Below are positions 49,793 to 58,698 of a stretch of DNA of 64,000 bases, one piece after another. The stretch is from positions 682,001 through 746,000 of the forward strand of contig CAKMXJ010000002.1 of assembly GCA_928724745.1 (NCBI GenBank), written 5' to 3'. Position 1 is the first letter of the stretch; each line of letters opens with the position of its first letter. Origin of the DNA: Anthracocystis setariae. Its lineage: Eukaryota > Basidiomycota > Ustilaginomycetes > Ustilaginales > Ustilaginaceae. The notes below the pieces were generated by a model that was not told the DNA's origin, ran no database searches, and worked only from the letters and a program-made list of their open reading frames with translations. Made by a program: the position numbers and the translations under genes.

Positions 49793-50935
49793 CTAAGCTC
49801 GTCGCTCAGCGATCTTGATGAGATCGGCAACGACGCCCATCGCGGTGACGTCAGCACCTGCGCCGCTTCCCTGCACCAACAGAGGTCTAGCGGAATACCT
49901 GCTTGTGTGGAATGCGATGATATTGTCCGATCCCGAAAGCGAGCTAGCGAACGGATGCGTTGCCGGATACGTCTCCAGACTAGCCTTGATCTCGCGCTTC
50001 TTGACATCGATCACACCCACATATCTGAGCACCGAACCATTCTCGAACGCCTCGCTGTTGAGCTTATCGTAGTCGGCGTCGAATTCGGGCAGACGCTGGA
50101 CGTATTCTTCGCCGGAAGCCACGTCGGCAAGCGGTGCAGGAGTGAGCGAATGCGTCGGGACGGAGAGATAGCCTTGAGGAAGCGCATCTTTGAGTTCAGG
50201 AACGAGACGCGATAGAATGGCTAGCTTCCGAGCGACGTCCGAGCCGGAAAGGTCGTCGTTAGGGTGGGGCTCAGTGTATCCGTTCTCCTTTGCGAACTTG
50301 ACAATGTCTGAGAACTTTTTATCGCCGCCTTTGGGGGTGGAGAACTCGTTGAAAATGTACGAGAGCGTTCCCGAGAACACGCCTTCGATCTTGGTGATCT
50401 CATCGCCGGTGTTGACAAGGTCGTTGAGCGACGAGATGACGGGTAGACCCGCACCGACGGTGGACTCCTGGTAGACGAGGGGGCCTTTAGATCCCGCAAC
50501 GTCGTTCGACTTGTACTTGAGGATATCGTTGTACAGCTCGATGGGGCCGGAGAAGGCTTTTTTGTTAGGGGTGACGATGGAGAGACCGGCTGCGAGGAAG
50601 TGTGGGTAGAAAGCGGCCACCTTCTCGTCCGACGTGTTGTCGACAACGGCAGTGTGACGGCCTGAGTCGCGAGTGATCTTCTGCAGCTCGGTCACAAGGT
50701 CGGGAAGAGCAAGAGCAGAGGTAGAACTGTTGGCGAGGAGCGTCTTCCAGTCGGCAGAGCCAGCGAGCGAGAGCGGCGAGGTGGGAGTGCTCAGCAGCGT
50801 CTTCTTGCTGTTCTGAAGCGCAACAATGTGCAGCTTGGACGAGAGACCAGCGACAGTGGTGAGCTGCTGGATGACCGACGATCCGACAAGACCCACGCCA
50901 ATGATAGCTACATTGATTCCCTGAGTGGCCGACAT
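49793..50935 (-). CDS. HOM6: Homoserine dehydrogenase
   Basis: A 380-residue single-exon enzyme that reduces aspartate semialdehyde to homoserine for Met, Thr and Ile synthesis. The NAD(P)-binding GVGLVGSSVIQQL is near the start. The catalytic region has QESTVGAGLPVISSLNDL, the substrate segment KIEGVFSGTLSYIFNEF, and EPHPNDDLSGSDVARKLAIL with the conserved Asp/Lys residues. No ACT domain is attached, as in other fungal enzymes. Length is slightly longer than the yeast protein (about 360). It is convergent with BUD22, 110 bp apart. Confidence 0.95.
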   Translation of the reverse strand: MSATQGINVAIIGVGLVGSSVIQQLTTVAGLSSKLHIVALQNSKKTLLSTPTSPLSLAGSADWKTLLANSSTSALALPDLVTELQKITRDSGRHTAVVDNTSDEKVAAFYPHFLAAGLSIVTPNKKAFSGPIELYNDILKYKSNDVAGSKGPLVYQESTVGAGLPVISSLNDLVNTGDEITKIEGVFSGTLSYIFNEFSTPKGGDKKFSDIVKFAKENGYTEPHPNDDLSGSDVARKLAILSRLVPELKDALPQGYLSVPTHSLTPAPLADVASGEEYVQRLPEFDADYDKLNSEAFENGSVLRYVGVIDVKKREIKASLETYPATHPFASSLSGSDNIIAFHTSRYSARPLLVQGSGAGADVTAMGVVADLIKIAERRA

Positions 50936-51373
50936 GATGAACTGAGTGTGGTGATGATAGTAAGGTGAGATGGTAAATATGAAGAAGGCAACAGTCTACA
51001 ATGTTGAAAGGGATGGCTTCGAGTCACTGCTGTTGAGTGTGCTTTGCGAGCTGCATGGTGTGCTTGTGCATGTAAATTCAAAATGCACAAGCCAGCTGTG
51101 GCCACACTTCTTCTTATCGCACGAAAGAGACAACTGGACCATCGAGAACATATGTGGAGATTAATACTTGCTTCCTGCCAAACGGCTACCATCCGTGGCT
51201 TCCGAGCCGTGAGTTGCAAATCGGAATTTGACAGACTCAGCTTAGACAATCTTCCGGTACGAGGCCGCGGTACTGTTGTTCTCTCGAGACATCAAAGCAG
51301 AACCTTGCATGTTCACATTCCCACCCACCACACCACCACCATCGTCATCTGGCGAAAGAGCGATCGATACAAC
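50936..51373. other. Divergent promoter region, homoserine dehydrogenase / riboflavin synthase
   Basis: No gene is supported in this shared upstream region. Confidence 0.5.
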
Positions 51374-52354
51374 ATGTTTACTGGTATTGGTAAGTGCGGC
51401 AAGAGTCTCATCGCAAAGCACAGCAGAAACCTCGAATAGGACTGACCACTCGCCTGCTCCGTCCGGTACGCTTGCCTCACCTCAGTTGAGCTTCTGGCTC
51501 CCATCATCGACATCCAGCCTCAAGATGCAACCAAGTCGGGCGGTGGAGGCCATTCCATGACCATCGGCAAATGTGCCGCCATTCTCAAGGATTGCCACAT
51601 TGGAGATAGCATAGCCGTCAACGGCACTTGCCTCACCGTCACTGAGTTCGATGCCAACGAGTCTAATCATGGCGGATACTTCAAGATCGGCGTCGCACCA
51701 GAAACGCTCAAGAAGACCAACCTCGGCGAGCTCAAGGTCGGCCATGGTGTCAACTGTGAGCGTGCCATGGACGCACACACTCGATTCGGCGGCCACTTTG
51801 TCCAGGGCCACGTCGACAGCACTGCTCTCATCCGCTCGGTCGTGCCCAACGGCAACGCTCTCACCATCACCCTTCGTCTGCAACACAAGCCCGAATCTTT
51901 GCCTTTGCCATCCTCACTCTCGCCCTACATCATTCCCAAAGGTTACGTCACTCTCGATGGCGCCTCTCTGACAGTCATCGAAGTCTCACCACCAACCGGC
52001 GGCTTGCTTCCTTCCAACTCAACAGCCGGCGACATTCGAGAGGACTCGCAAACACCAAAGAAAGAAATCGTCGAATTCAACGTCATGCTCATCGCGCATA
52101 CTCAGGAAGTGATCGGACTCAGCAAGAAGAAACCGGGCGATACGGTCAACGTGGAGCTCGACATGGTGGGCAAGTATGTGCACCGTGCTGTCTTGGGTTC
52201 GTTGGAGAGGGATGCCGAGGAGCATGTCGAGGCGGCTAACAGCGTTGATGCCGGTCGAGCTGCCGTCGGAAGTGCCACTGGCCCGGCTTCGTCGCAAGCG
52301 TTGGAAGGCATGGTCGAGAGGATAGTCAGGAAAGTGTTGAGCGAGCAGAAGTAA
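51374..52354 (+). CDS. RIB5: Riboflavin synthase; two exons
   Basis: Exon 1 is only 16 bp (51374-51389) and encodes MFTGI plus one base. Exon 2 is 51486-52354, after a 96-bp intron (GTAAGT/CAG). The joined start MFTGIVELLAPI is the family hallmark. The 294-residue product has two lumazine-binding repeats: IAVNGTCLTV, RFGGHFVQGHVD in the first and GYVTLDGASLTVIEV, LIAHTQEVIGL in the second. It dismutates two 6,7-dimethyl-8-ribityllumazines to riboflavin. A Ser/Thr-rich insert of about 20 residues lies in the second repeat before KKEIVEFNV. The C-terminal tail is longer than in yeast and Ala-rich, with a final helix. Confidence 0.94.
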
Positions 52355-52407
52355 AGCAAAGCTTTGGTTGTATTTGCTACCCCTTTCGCAATGCGAACCG
52401 CCTCTTC

Positions 52408-54086
52408 TCACTCGTCGTAGCTCAGCTGTTTTGGCTCACTGTTGAGTATGTCCAGCATATTGGCTGGCCTTTGAGCACTTCCTCCACTCTCATGGTGCTG
52501 CAGATCCAGCCGCTGCGACCACCGAGGGAATGTGACGCTCGGGGCTCGTTCCAGTGCAATCCATTCGGTTTCATCGAAAGCTTCAGCGGAAAAGTGATCC
52601 GAGTTCGCGTCCCTGAGCTGTTGCGTCCATTCGAGCACACATTTGACATGGTCCAATGGATTCGTCCCACCCAGCTTTGACCGCAGCTCAGTACAGCGTG
52701 GTCGGAGCGCTTCCTCAAGGAACGATCGCAGCAGCTCGGTGTCGTTCGGCACCTCAGCGAAATGGTTGTCGACGTCGCCCAGAGTGAACAGCGCAATGAT
52801 GTCGGATAGGATTGTGCCGCAAAGTCGGCCCTGGATGCACAGCTCTGTGACGGCGGTGAGCACGTCAACGTCCAGAGCGACTCTGGATTGCGTTGGCATT
52901 TCGGTCTGTATGGGTTGGGTGGGTTTGTGTCGGCCCAGACCGAAGTGCTTCAGCAGCTGGGCCAATTCGTTGCGGCCGGAAGCTTTGTGGCGACTCTGCT
53001 TCGTAGCCGCGCCGTTCGCATCGAGGTTAAGAATACCGAAGTGGGCGAAGACCAATGTCACGATACCGTTGTAGACAGGGTCGTTGTCGTTATTCTGCAA
53101 ACGACCTGAACGTGCGATGAGCTTTTACTTGGCGCATGTAGATGTACTTGTGTGCAGAGCGTCTCGTACATACCTCTGGTCGAAGGCTGCAATCTGCTAG
53201 GGCACTCTCGACAAGAAGGTTGGGACCCTCCCACCACGCAATGCAAGATGCTGGGATGTTGCGCATGTGTTCGTGCACATGGTTTCTCACTCGTTCTGCG
53301 CGTAAAGAGCATGCATGGGGAGCGACGAGGCGTCAGCATGGATCGTCCGCGGTGTATGATGGGGTTCGTAAACATGGCGACTCACCGACATTGAGAAAGT
53401 GCAGATATGCCACGATCTGGTTTGCAATCATGTATGCAGCGACGAAGGACGTTGTGGGACGGATCTGATTCAAGAGGAGGCTGATCCGCTTCTGTCAAGC
53501 GCAACAGTGATGATGTTAGCATTCGACGCGTATTTGTAGAGCTCTGCGAGGACGAGGACGAGGACTCACCTCCACGACATCGCACTGCTCGGCACGGACA
53601 GTCTCATCCTTGAACCGCGCAGTAATGGTAAGGAAAGTTCGGAGCTGCTCATAGAGGGGGCGACTCGACAATCGTCCTGCACCTAGGGGAAAGCGGCGGT
53701 GATGCGTTCAATCTCTCGAACGAGCGTGAACATCCTGAGTGCGCGTAGGACGTGGCAGACTCACTCTTGCTCTGTGCAATAACATTCATGGGAGACGCTG
53801 AGCACCTGCCTGTAGTCCTCTGGAACCCATATGTGGCGAGCGGGGGATCTTGCACCGTCGCACTGAGGTCAGATCTCTGAGAACGAATGTCATTCGAATC
53901 GTGCAGGCAGATCTCGGGCTTCGAACGATTGCGTTTCAACACGCTAGCGATGCGGTCAGCGGCATTTTCGGTGTTCGCAATCAGCTCAGCAATGTCTTGT
54001 TTGAAGAGCTGGATCTGTGCCTTCAGCATCGGGGCGGTTGTGCCCGGTGGGACCGGTCCAGATCCTGGAGGCGCGAGGCTGTCCAT
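52408..54086 (-). CDS. Unrecognised five-exon gene
   Basis: Exons are 54086-53765, 53682-53570, 53491-53386, 53295-53174 and 53094-52408. Introns of 82, 78, 90 and 79 bp have GTGAGT, GTGAGT, GTGAGT and GTATGT donors and TAG or CAG acceptors. All joins keep one frame, giving 449 residues. Visible features are a Pro-rich N-terminus, an amphipathic helix (QIQLFKQDIAELIANTENA), blocks LYEQLRTFLTITARFKDE, VEKRISLLLNQIRP, SFVAAYMIANQIVAYLHFLN, SCIAWWEGPNLLVESALA and YNGIVTLVFAHFGILNL, and an acidic helical C-terminus. It looks like an all-helical soluble protein. I do not recognise the family. It is convergent with riboflavin synthase, 53 bp away, and is the most intron-rich gene in the window. Confidence 0.72.
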
Positions 54087-54823
54087 TGTTGGCACCTTGA
54101 TCGACGTGGCTAAAGTTCATCGAGTTGAAACGGGGTGGGTTCGTTGCTCGAAGCTGATACCTGTACATACGGCTCGACCTTAATAGTCTCCAGTCAAGCA
54201 ATCTCGTGTCCAAAACGCAGTCGCACGCTTCATTGCGAGGGCTGAGTCAAATCTGCGGCACGGGCTTCATCCGCTTGCGGCAAAGACAATTGACTGAGCG
54301 GGAATCGCAATCTGTTTTTTTTGTCCCCAACACCCGCATGAGCTCTTGGCATTCCAGACTACAAATGGTGATAGCGGAAAAGCACAGGATTCACTGCGCC
54401 ACCGAACTCGGTAATATTAGTCTTGTACAGTGGATGGTGGGTGATTCGATACACCGGGCATCTTTCGTTTTCGCATTGTCGAAGCCCCACTTCATAATGT
54501 CACTTTGCATCGCTTCGTTAAGTGACACTGCAATGAGCGAGCATCGCTCACAACGAAACTCACCCTTACTGTACTACCCCACTCTGTCAACCTCACGCAT
54601 CATTTTCCCACCTTTGCCTTGTCTCGCGCCTGTTTACTTTGCGAATCATCAAGAAAGCCAGCGGTAGTTTCAAGTGCCGGGCACCAGGCAAAGCTACAAG
54701 TTGTATGGCATTTGGTTATAAGCCGACCGAGTTTGACGGTGGGGAAGATCTCGCGACTCGTTGAAATCACCTTCGCATCCCCCTCTCTACGTCTTCACAC
54801 ATCTGTCTCGGATCACCCGCAAA
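54087..54823. other. Intergenic region upstream of the secreted-protein gene
   Basis: No gene is supported. GTTATAAG at about 54715 may be a TATA element for the secreted-protein gene, about 110 bp upstream of its ATG. Confidence 0.5.
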
Positions 54824-55236
54824 ATGCAAATCGCTTTCTTCGCTTTCCTCTTACTCGCCAGCGTAACCGTGATGCAAGTCTGCGGAGCGGCTAACCCTTG
54901 CAGTATGGAGTACGAAGGACATCGTGAATTCAAGCTTGTACAGGACTGCCCGAGAGGCACGGATATGGGTTGGACCGACTGCTGTCTCACCGTCGATTCC
55001 GGCTTTCACTACAACAATGCGACGGTAGGAACCACCTACCATGGGTAAGTCTCGCAGTGATATGATTGCCCCAATAGCAATGTAGTCTGACATGTGCTCC
55101 TATCTTTGTCCAACGAATTAGATCCTGCGCCAATGATCCGATCATCACGGGCGACATGCCAGATGTGTGTCGGCATCTCAACTCGATGGGAAAAGTCATT
55201 CCCGGCCTCCCTAGGCTAACGGGAGAGTCTCTCTGA
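54824..55236 (+). CDS. Small secreted cysteine-containing protein, effector-like; two exons
   Basis: Exons are 54824-55044 and 55122-55236 across a 77-bp intron (GTAAGT/TAG). The product is 111 residues. It has a clear signal peptide (MQIAFFAFLLLASVTVMQVC, cleavage probably after CGA). The mature part of about 90 residues has six Cys: NPC, a DC, an adjacent CC pair in TDCCLTV, then SCAND and DVC after the splice site. One N-glycosylation site (NNAT) is seen. There is no membrane segment or catalytic motif. Small, Cys-containing secreted proteins of this size are typical effector candidates in plant-associated smuts, but that role is inference. The family is not recognised. Confidence 0.75.
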
Positions 55237-55322
55237 GCTGCAGTTGCTTGCAAGTTGTTCGTACACCCGTAACACAACCTGTACGTTATATGTTGCAAAG
55301 TAATCCATTCTCCTCTCGATCT

Positions 55323-56226
55323 TTACAAGTTTTCACCCATGTGCTGAAGCATGAGGGTTGCTCGTGTGCGACGTAGCTCAACAGCATGAGGATCAGTGCT
55401 TGCTGGTAGACCAGCCGCCTCAGCCGCCTCCTTCTTCTTCTCGGTCTCGAGCGCGAGATTGCCAAACGAGACCGACTTAGTAGCTGCTTTTTCTGTGGTT
55501 GCGTCTTTTGATTCGTTTGTGTCTGCACCGATTGTGGCGTCGTCGGCGACTTCTGGTTGCGAGGGGGCAATCACAATCGCAGGCGCGCTGATTGCTTCCT
55601 TGAGCGACTCGATCAAACGTTGACGGGCACCACCCATGACACTTGTGAGATAAGCGGTGACGACGGGGACAAAGTCTTGGGGAACGAAGTTCTCGCCTTC
55701 TTCATCACCATCGTCATCGCCGTCGTTTTCGGATGTGCCCTCAGCTGGCTTGTCGGACTTCTTCCGAGCAAGGGTCGGATCGTAGTCGGACGGCGGCACT
55801 GAGAGTGCATTGCGCAGCAGCCAATTTTGCTTGGCCTTGTTGAACTTCCATTGGGATTTGTCCTTGACATAGACCTGAGCATACTGGATCGCCTGCTTAG
55901 CCTGGTCGCTAAGACGCAGATCCGTGTTGGGATCTGGGCCGACCTCCTCGGATGAGAGTTTTAGGGGCTTGACCGGTGATGAGGCCGCAGTGCTGGCCGA
56001 CGTGCTAGCTGTTGGAGCAGCGGATGCAGAAATATCCTCGGTCGTCTTCTTCTTGTTACGTTTACGCTTTCTCTTCCGCTTTCCGTCCGCATCCCCACCT
56101 GCGTCGTCGTCGTTGTCGTCCGAATCGGTGCCTGGTGCTGGAGTAGAGTTTTTCGCTTTCTTTACCTCCTTTGAAGGGCTTTCAGCTGCTGCGGGTTTGG
56201 GTGCTGGCTCTTCAACGTCGCTGTCA

Positions 56227-56258
<32 letters not shown>

Positions 56259-56378
56259 ATCTTCGACTTCGACAGTTCGCTTCTTGTTCCTGATCCGCTT
56301 CCTCGGGCGTTTTGATTTTTTGTCCTTCGATGCCTGGATCGACGGCCCAGCTTGACTTGTGACAGCATCCGCGGACAT
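55323..56378 (-). CDS. WKF-domain nucleolar-type protein (C7orf50-like)
   Basis: A 351-residue protein. The N-terminal half is very basic or Ser/Asp-rich (KSKRPRKRIRNKKR, then ten Ser in a row coded by AGC repeats, and KRKRKRKRNKKK), as in nucleolar proteins. The central WKF domain reads QAIQYAQVYVKDKSQWKFNK followed by AKQNWLLRN and a downstream VVTAYLTSVMGGARQRLIE helix. WKF proteins are associated with ribosome assembly in yeast and animals. The C-terminus is acidic/Ala-rich and ends in a helix (RRTRATLMLQHMG). The ATG at 56378 is chosen; the frame is open four codons further to a GTG. Confidence 0.8.
56229..56258. repeat. (GCT)10 trinucleotide run within the WKF gene
   Basis: Thirty bases of GCT read as AGC on the coding strand and encode ten consecutive Ser. 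It is a likely length-variable site. Confidence 0.95.
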
Positions 56379-56713
56379 GGTTGCGACCACTGTGTGTTGT
56401 AGGTGTTGCTGTGAGTGAGATCCAAAGTTCGATGCTGATGTCGGTAAAGAAGCAAATGGTGAGAAAGATCTGGTTCAGTAGTTTCAGTCTGCAGGTGGAA
56501 GGATCTTTGGAGGAAGAAAAACAAATTCAAAAAAACTCCACCAAAAAAGCAGCGTTTAAAAATGGTTGGAAAAAAGAAGCCGACTTCCGAATAACCGCTC
56601 AGCTGTGAAGCAATTCGCATCCAAACTGTCCACTTCCATCAATCCTATCCACCTGTCCCCCTCGACTCTTCGTTCATCGTCAAAGCTTGGAGCGTTTGCA
56701 CCCACTAGCTACT
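56379..56713. other. Divergent promoter region, WKF gene / GEP4
   Basis: A short shared 5' region, A-rich at 56510-56580. No gene is supported. Confidence 0.5.
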
Positions 56714-58603
56714 ATGGGAAACCTCGCAGGTGTCATTGCCATTCTGGCAGTGATGTTCCGCCCATCCTTGGTGGTCCCGCACGTCCAGGTCCCCGACATC
56801 AGGCACCTTGATTGGGAAGCACTCCATGCCAATGGGGTTCGTTTTCTCGTTTTCGACAAGGACAACTGTCTCACCGCCCCACACTCGGATGATCTGGAGC
56901 CAGCGATTTCTCACGCTTGGAAACGCTGTCAAGAGGTGTTTGGCCGGGAAAACATTCTCATCGTCAGCAACTCAAGTGGCTCTTCCGACGATCCCTCTGG
57001 CCTTGGTGCCGAATCACTCAGCCGCGCTCTCAACGTTCCAGTGTTGTGCCACAAGCAGAAAAAGCCTGCCCGCGCATGTGCAGCCGAGGCGCTCGAATAC
57101 TTTGTGGCCCTGTCGCATGATCGCGAAACAACAATAGCGCAGGCATCGCACATGCCACCTGGCACCGGGTCGATCGAAGCTGGCCCCAGCAGACAAACCA
57201 AAAAGTATCTGCGAGAAAGGCGCAAGGTCATCGAGAGCCACATGCCAGCCGACAAGGACGGTCATGGAAGCATCTTGCTTCTTGGCGATCGAACCATGAC
57301 GGATATGGTCCTAGCGCACCGCATGAGCGACGAGCTCAGCCGCAGGAGGAGCAAGCTTGGGCTCGACACCGAAGCTTCGACCCTGGCCACAGCGACTTCA
57401 CCACCACCACAATGCATCTCGGTCCTCACGACAGGCATCTGGACATACGAGGGGCGCCTCAACGCAATGATGCGCAAACTGGAAAGCCGCGTCACCTCGT
57501 TCCTCCTCTCTCGAGGCGTCCGACCCGGTCAACCTGGCTTGTTTTCCTTCCGTCGCGCAGCTCCGACAGCCTTCGTAGACTGGCAGAAGATCGCTTCGGC
57601 ACCAGTTACGAATACCGAGGCTATTGTCCAGCGTGTTGCTGACCCTGACGCTGCTCAATTCGCATATACTGGCGATCGTGTCCCCGCAGCTTCACCGGCG
57701 GAGCCAACCCTGGGCGCCTTCCTCATCGCCTCCATCGTGCGACCATTACCGCCCCGATTCGCATCTATCATCACATCACTGCTGACGAGCAGACCACTCG
57801 TATGGCTTTCGAGCAATTTGCGCGATGGATGGAACGTCATGATCAGGGGTCTCGAATACGGTGTTCGTGAAGCCGGCCTCCAGCCTCAGCAACGTAGTCG
57901 CTCGATTACCACACACATGGGCGGATCGTCAGCATCGAATTTGGCACAAAGCGAGGCAACCGCACCGTACGACATCGACGAGGTCGCTCCCAAGAGCCGA
58001 TCGGATGCGAAGAAGGAGGCCGTATCAGCCTCTCTCGCCGAGTTCCTGGATTCGCGCCTCCCCAATCTCCCGACCCTAGCTGCGGCACAACAGCTTCGCA
58101 AACGGTTCTCTTCCATCCCCTCTACACCAACCTTGCTCAACCGCTTCACCCACCTCTCCAAACCCGCCCCTACCCCACTCCAGCGCAGCTTCCACACCTC
58201 TATTCCACGTCTCAACCCTTCCTCGTCGGGCAACCCTCGATCTTCTCGCGTGCCGAAGCGCAACTGGATCGCTGCGTTCTCAGCGCTCGTCATCGTACCC
58301 GCCAGCTATTACCTCGGCATGCGTCTGCACGACCTCAAGGACGAAAAACACATCGATTCCAACGCCCCCCTTCTTCCCCCTACACCGGCAACACCTTCAT
58401 CGGAACTGCATAACCATCCTCCGCCTCCTCCGCCTCCTGGGCCCGATGCAGATGCCAAGATCAAAAAAGCTCTACTCAACGCAAATCTCGATCGCAAGAG
58501 ACAGTTGGAACTCACCCTCTTCCATCTCGTGAGAGAACGCAAGGACGTTATCGATAAACTCGACCGCCTCCATCAACGTCGGCTCGAATCGCAATCGGCA
58601 TGA
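56714..58603 (+). CDS. GEP4: Phosphatidylglycerophosphate phosphatase (GEP4 type) with long C-terminal membrane extension
   Basis: A 629-residue single-exon protein. The N-terminal third is the HAD-type PGP phosphatase: VRFLVFDKDNCLTAPH with the nucleophile and acid/base Asp (about residues 48 and 50), VSNSSG, the Lys-containing CHKQKKPA, and LLLGDRTMTDMVLAHRM. This is followed by the GIWTYEGRLN-type region. This enzyme makes phosphatidylglycerol for cardiolipin at the mitochondrial inner membrane. Beyond about residue 280 there is an unusual extension of some 350 residues. It contains a Ser/Arg stretch resembling an import signal (RSFHTSIPRL), one hydrophobic segment (WIAAFSALVIVPASYYLGM) near residue 530, and a Pro-rich tail with a final coiled helix. 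The extension could be a fused second gene product. Confidence 0.83.
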   Translation: MGNLAGVIAILAVMFRPSLVVPHVQVPDIRHLDWEALHANGVRFLVFDKDNCLTAPHSDDLEPAISHAWKRCQEVFGRENILIVSNSSGSSDDPSGLGAESLSRALNVPVLCHKQKKPARACAAEALEYFVALSHDRETTIAQASHMPPGTGSIEAGPSRQTKKYLRERRKVIESHMPADKDGHGSILLLGDRTMTDMVLAHRMSDELSRRRSKLGLDTEASTLATATSPPPQCISVLTTGIWTYEGRLNAMMRKLESRVTSFLLSRGVRPGQPGLFSFRRAAPTAFVDWQKIASAPVTNTEAIVQRVADPDAAQFAYTGDRVPAASPAEPTLGAFLIASIVRPLPPRFASIITSLLTSRPLVWLSSNLRDGWNVMIRGLEYGVREAGLQPQQRSRSITTHMGGSSASNLAQSEATAPYDIDEVAPKSRSDAKKEAVSASLAEFLDSRLPNLPTLAAAQQLRKRFSSIPSTPTLLNRFTHLSKPAPTPLQRSFHTSIPRLNPSSSGNPRSSRVPKRNWIAAFSALVIVPASYYLGMRLHDLKDEKHIDSNAPLLPPTPATPSSELHNHPPPPPPPGPDADAKIKKALLNANLDRKRQLELTLFHLVRERKDVIDKLDRLHQRRLESQSA

Positions 58604-58698
58604 CTTTCTCCACGCTAAGACGATCATCCTAAGCAAATCCCACTCTTTCCCCCCCGCCAGCCCAAAACAACACAAATGTATTTCTTGGCCATTGCATG

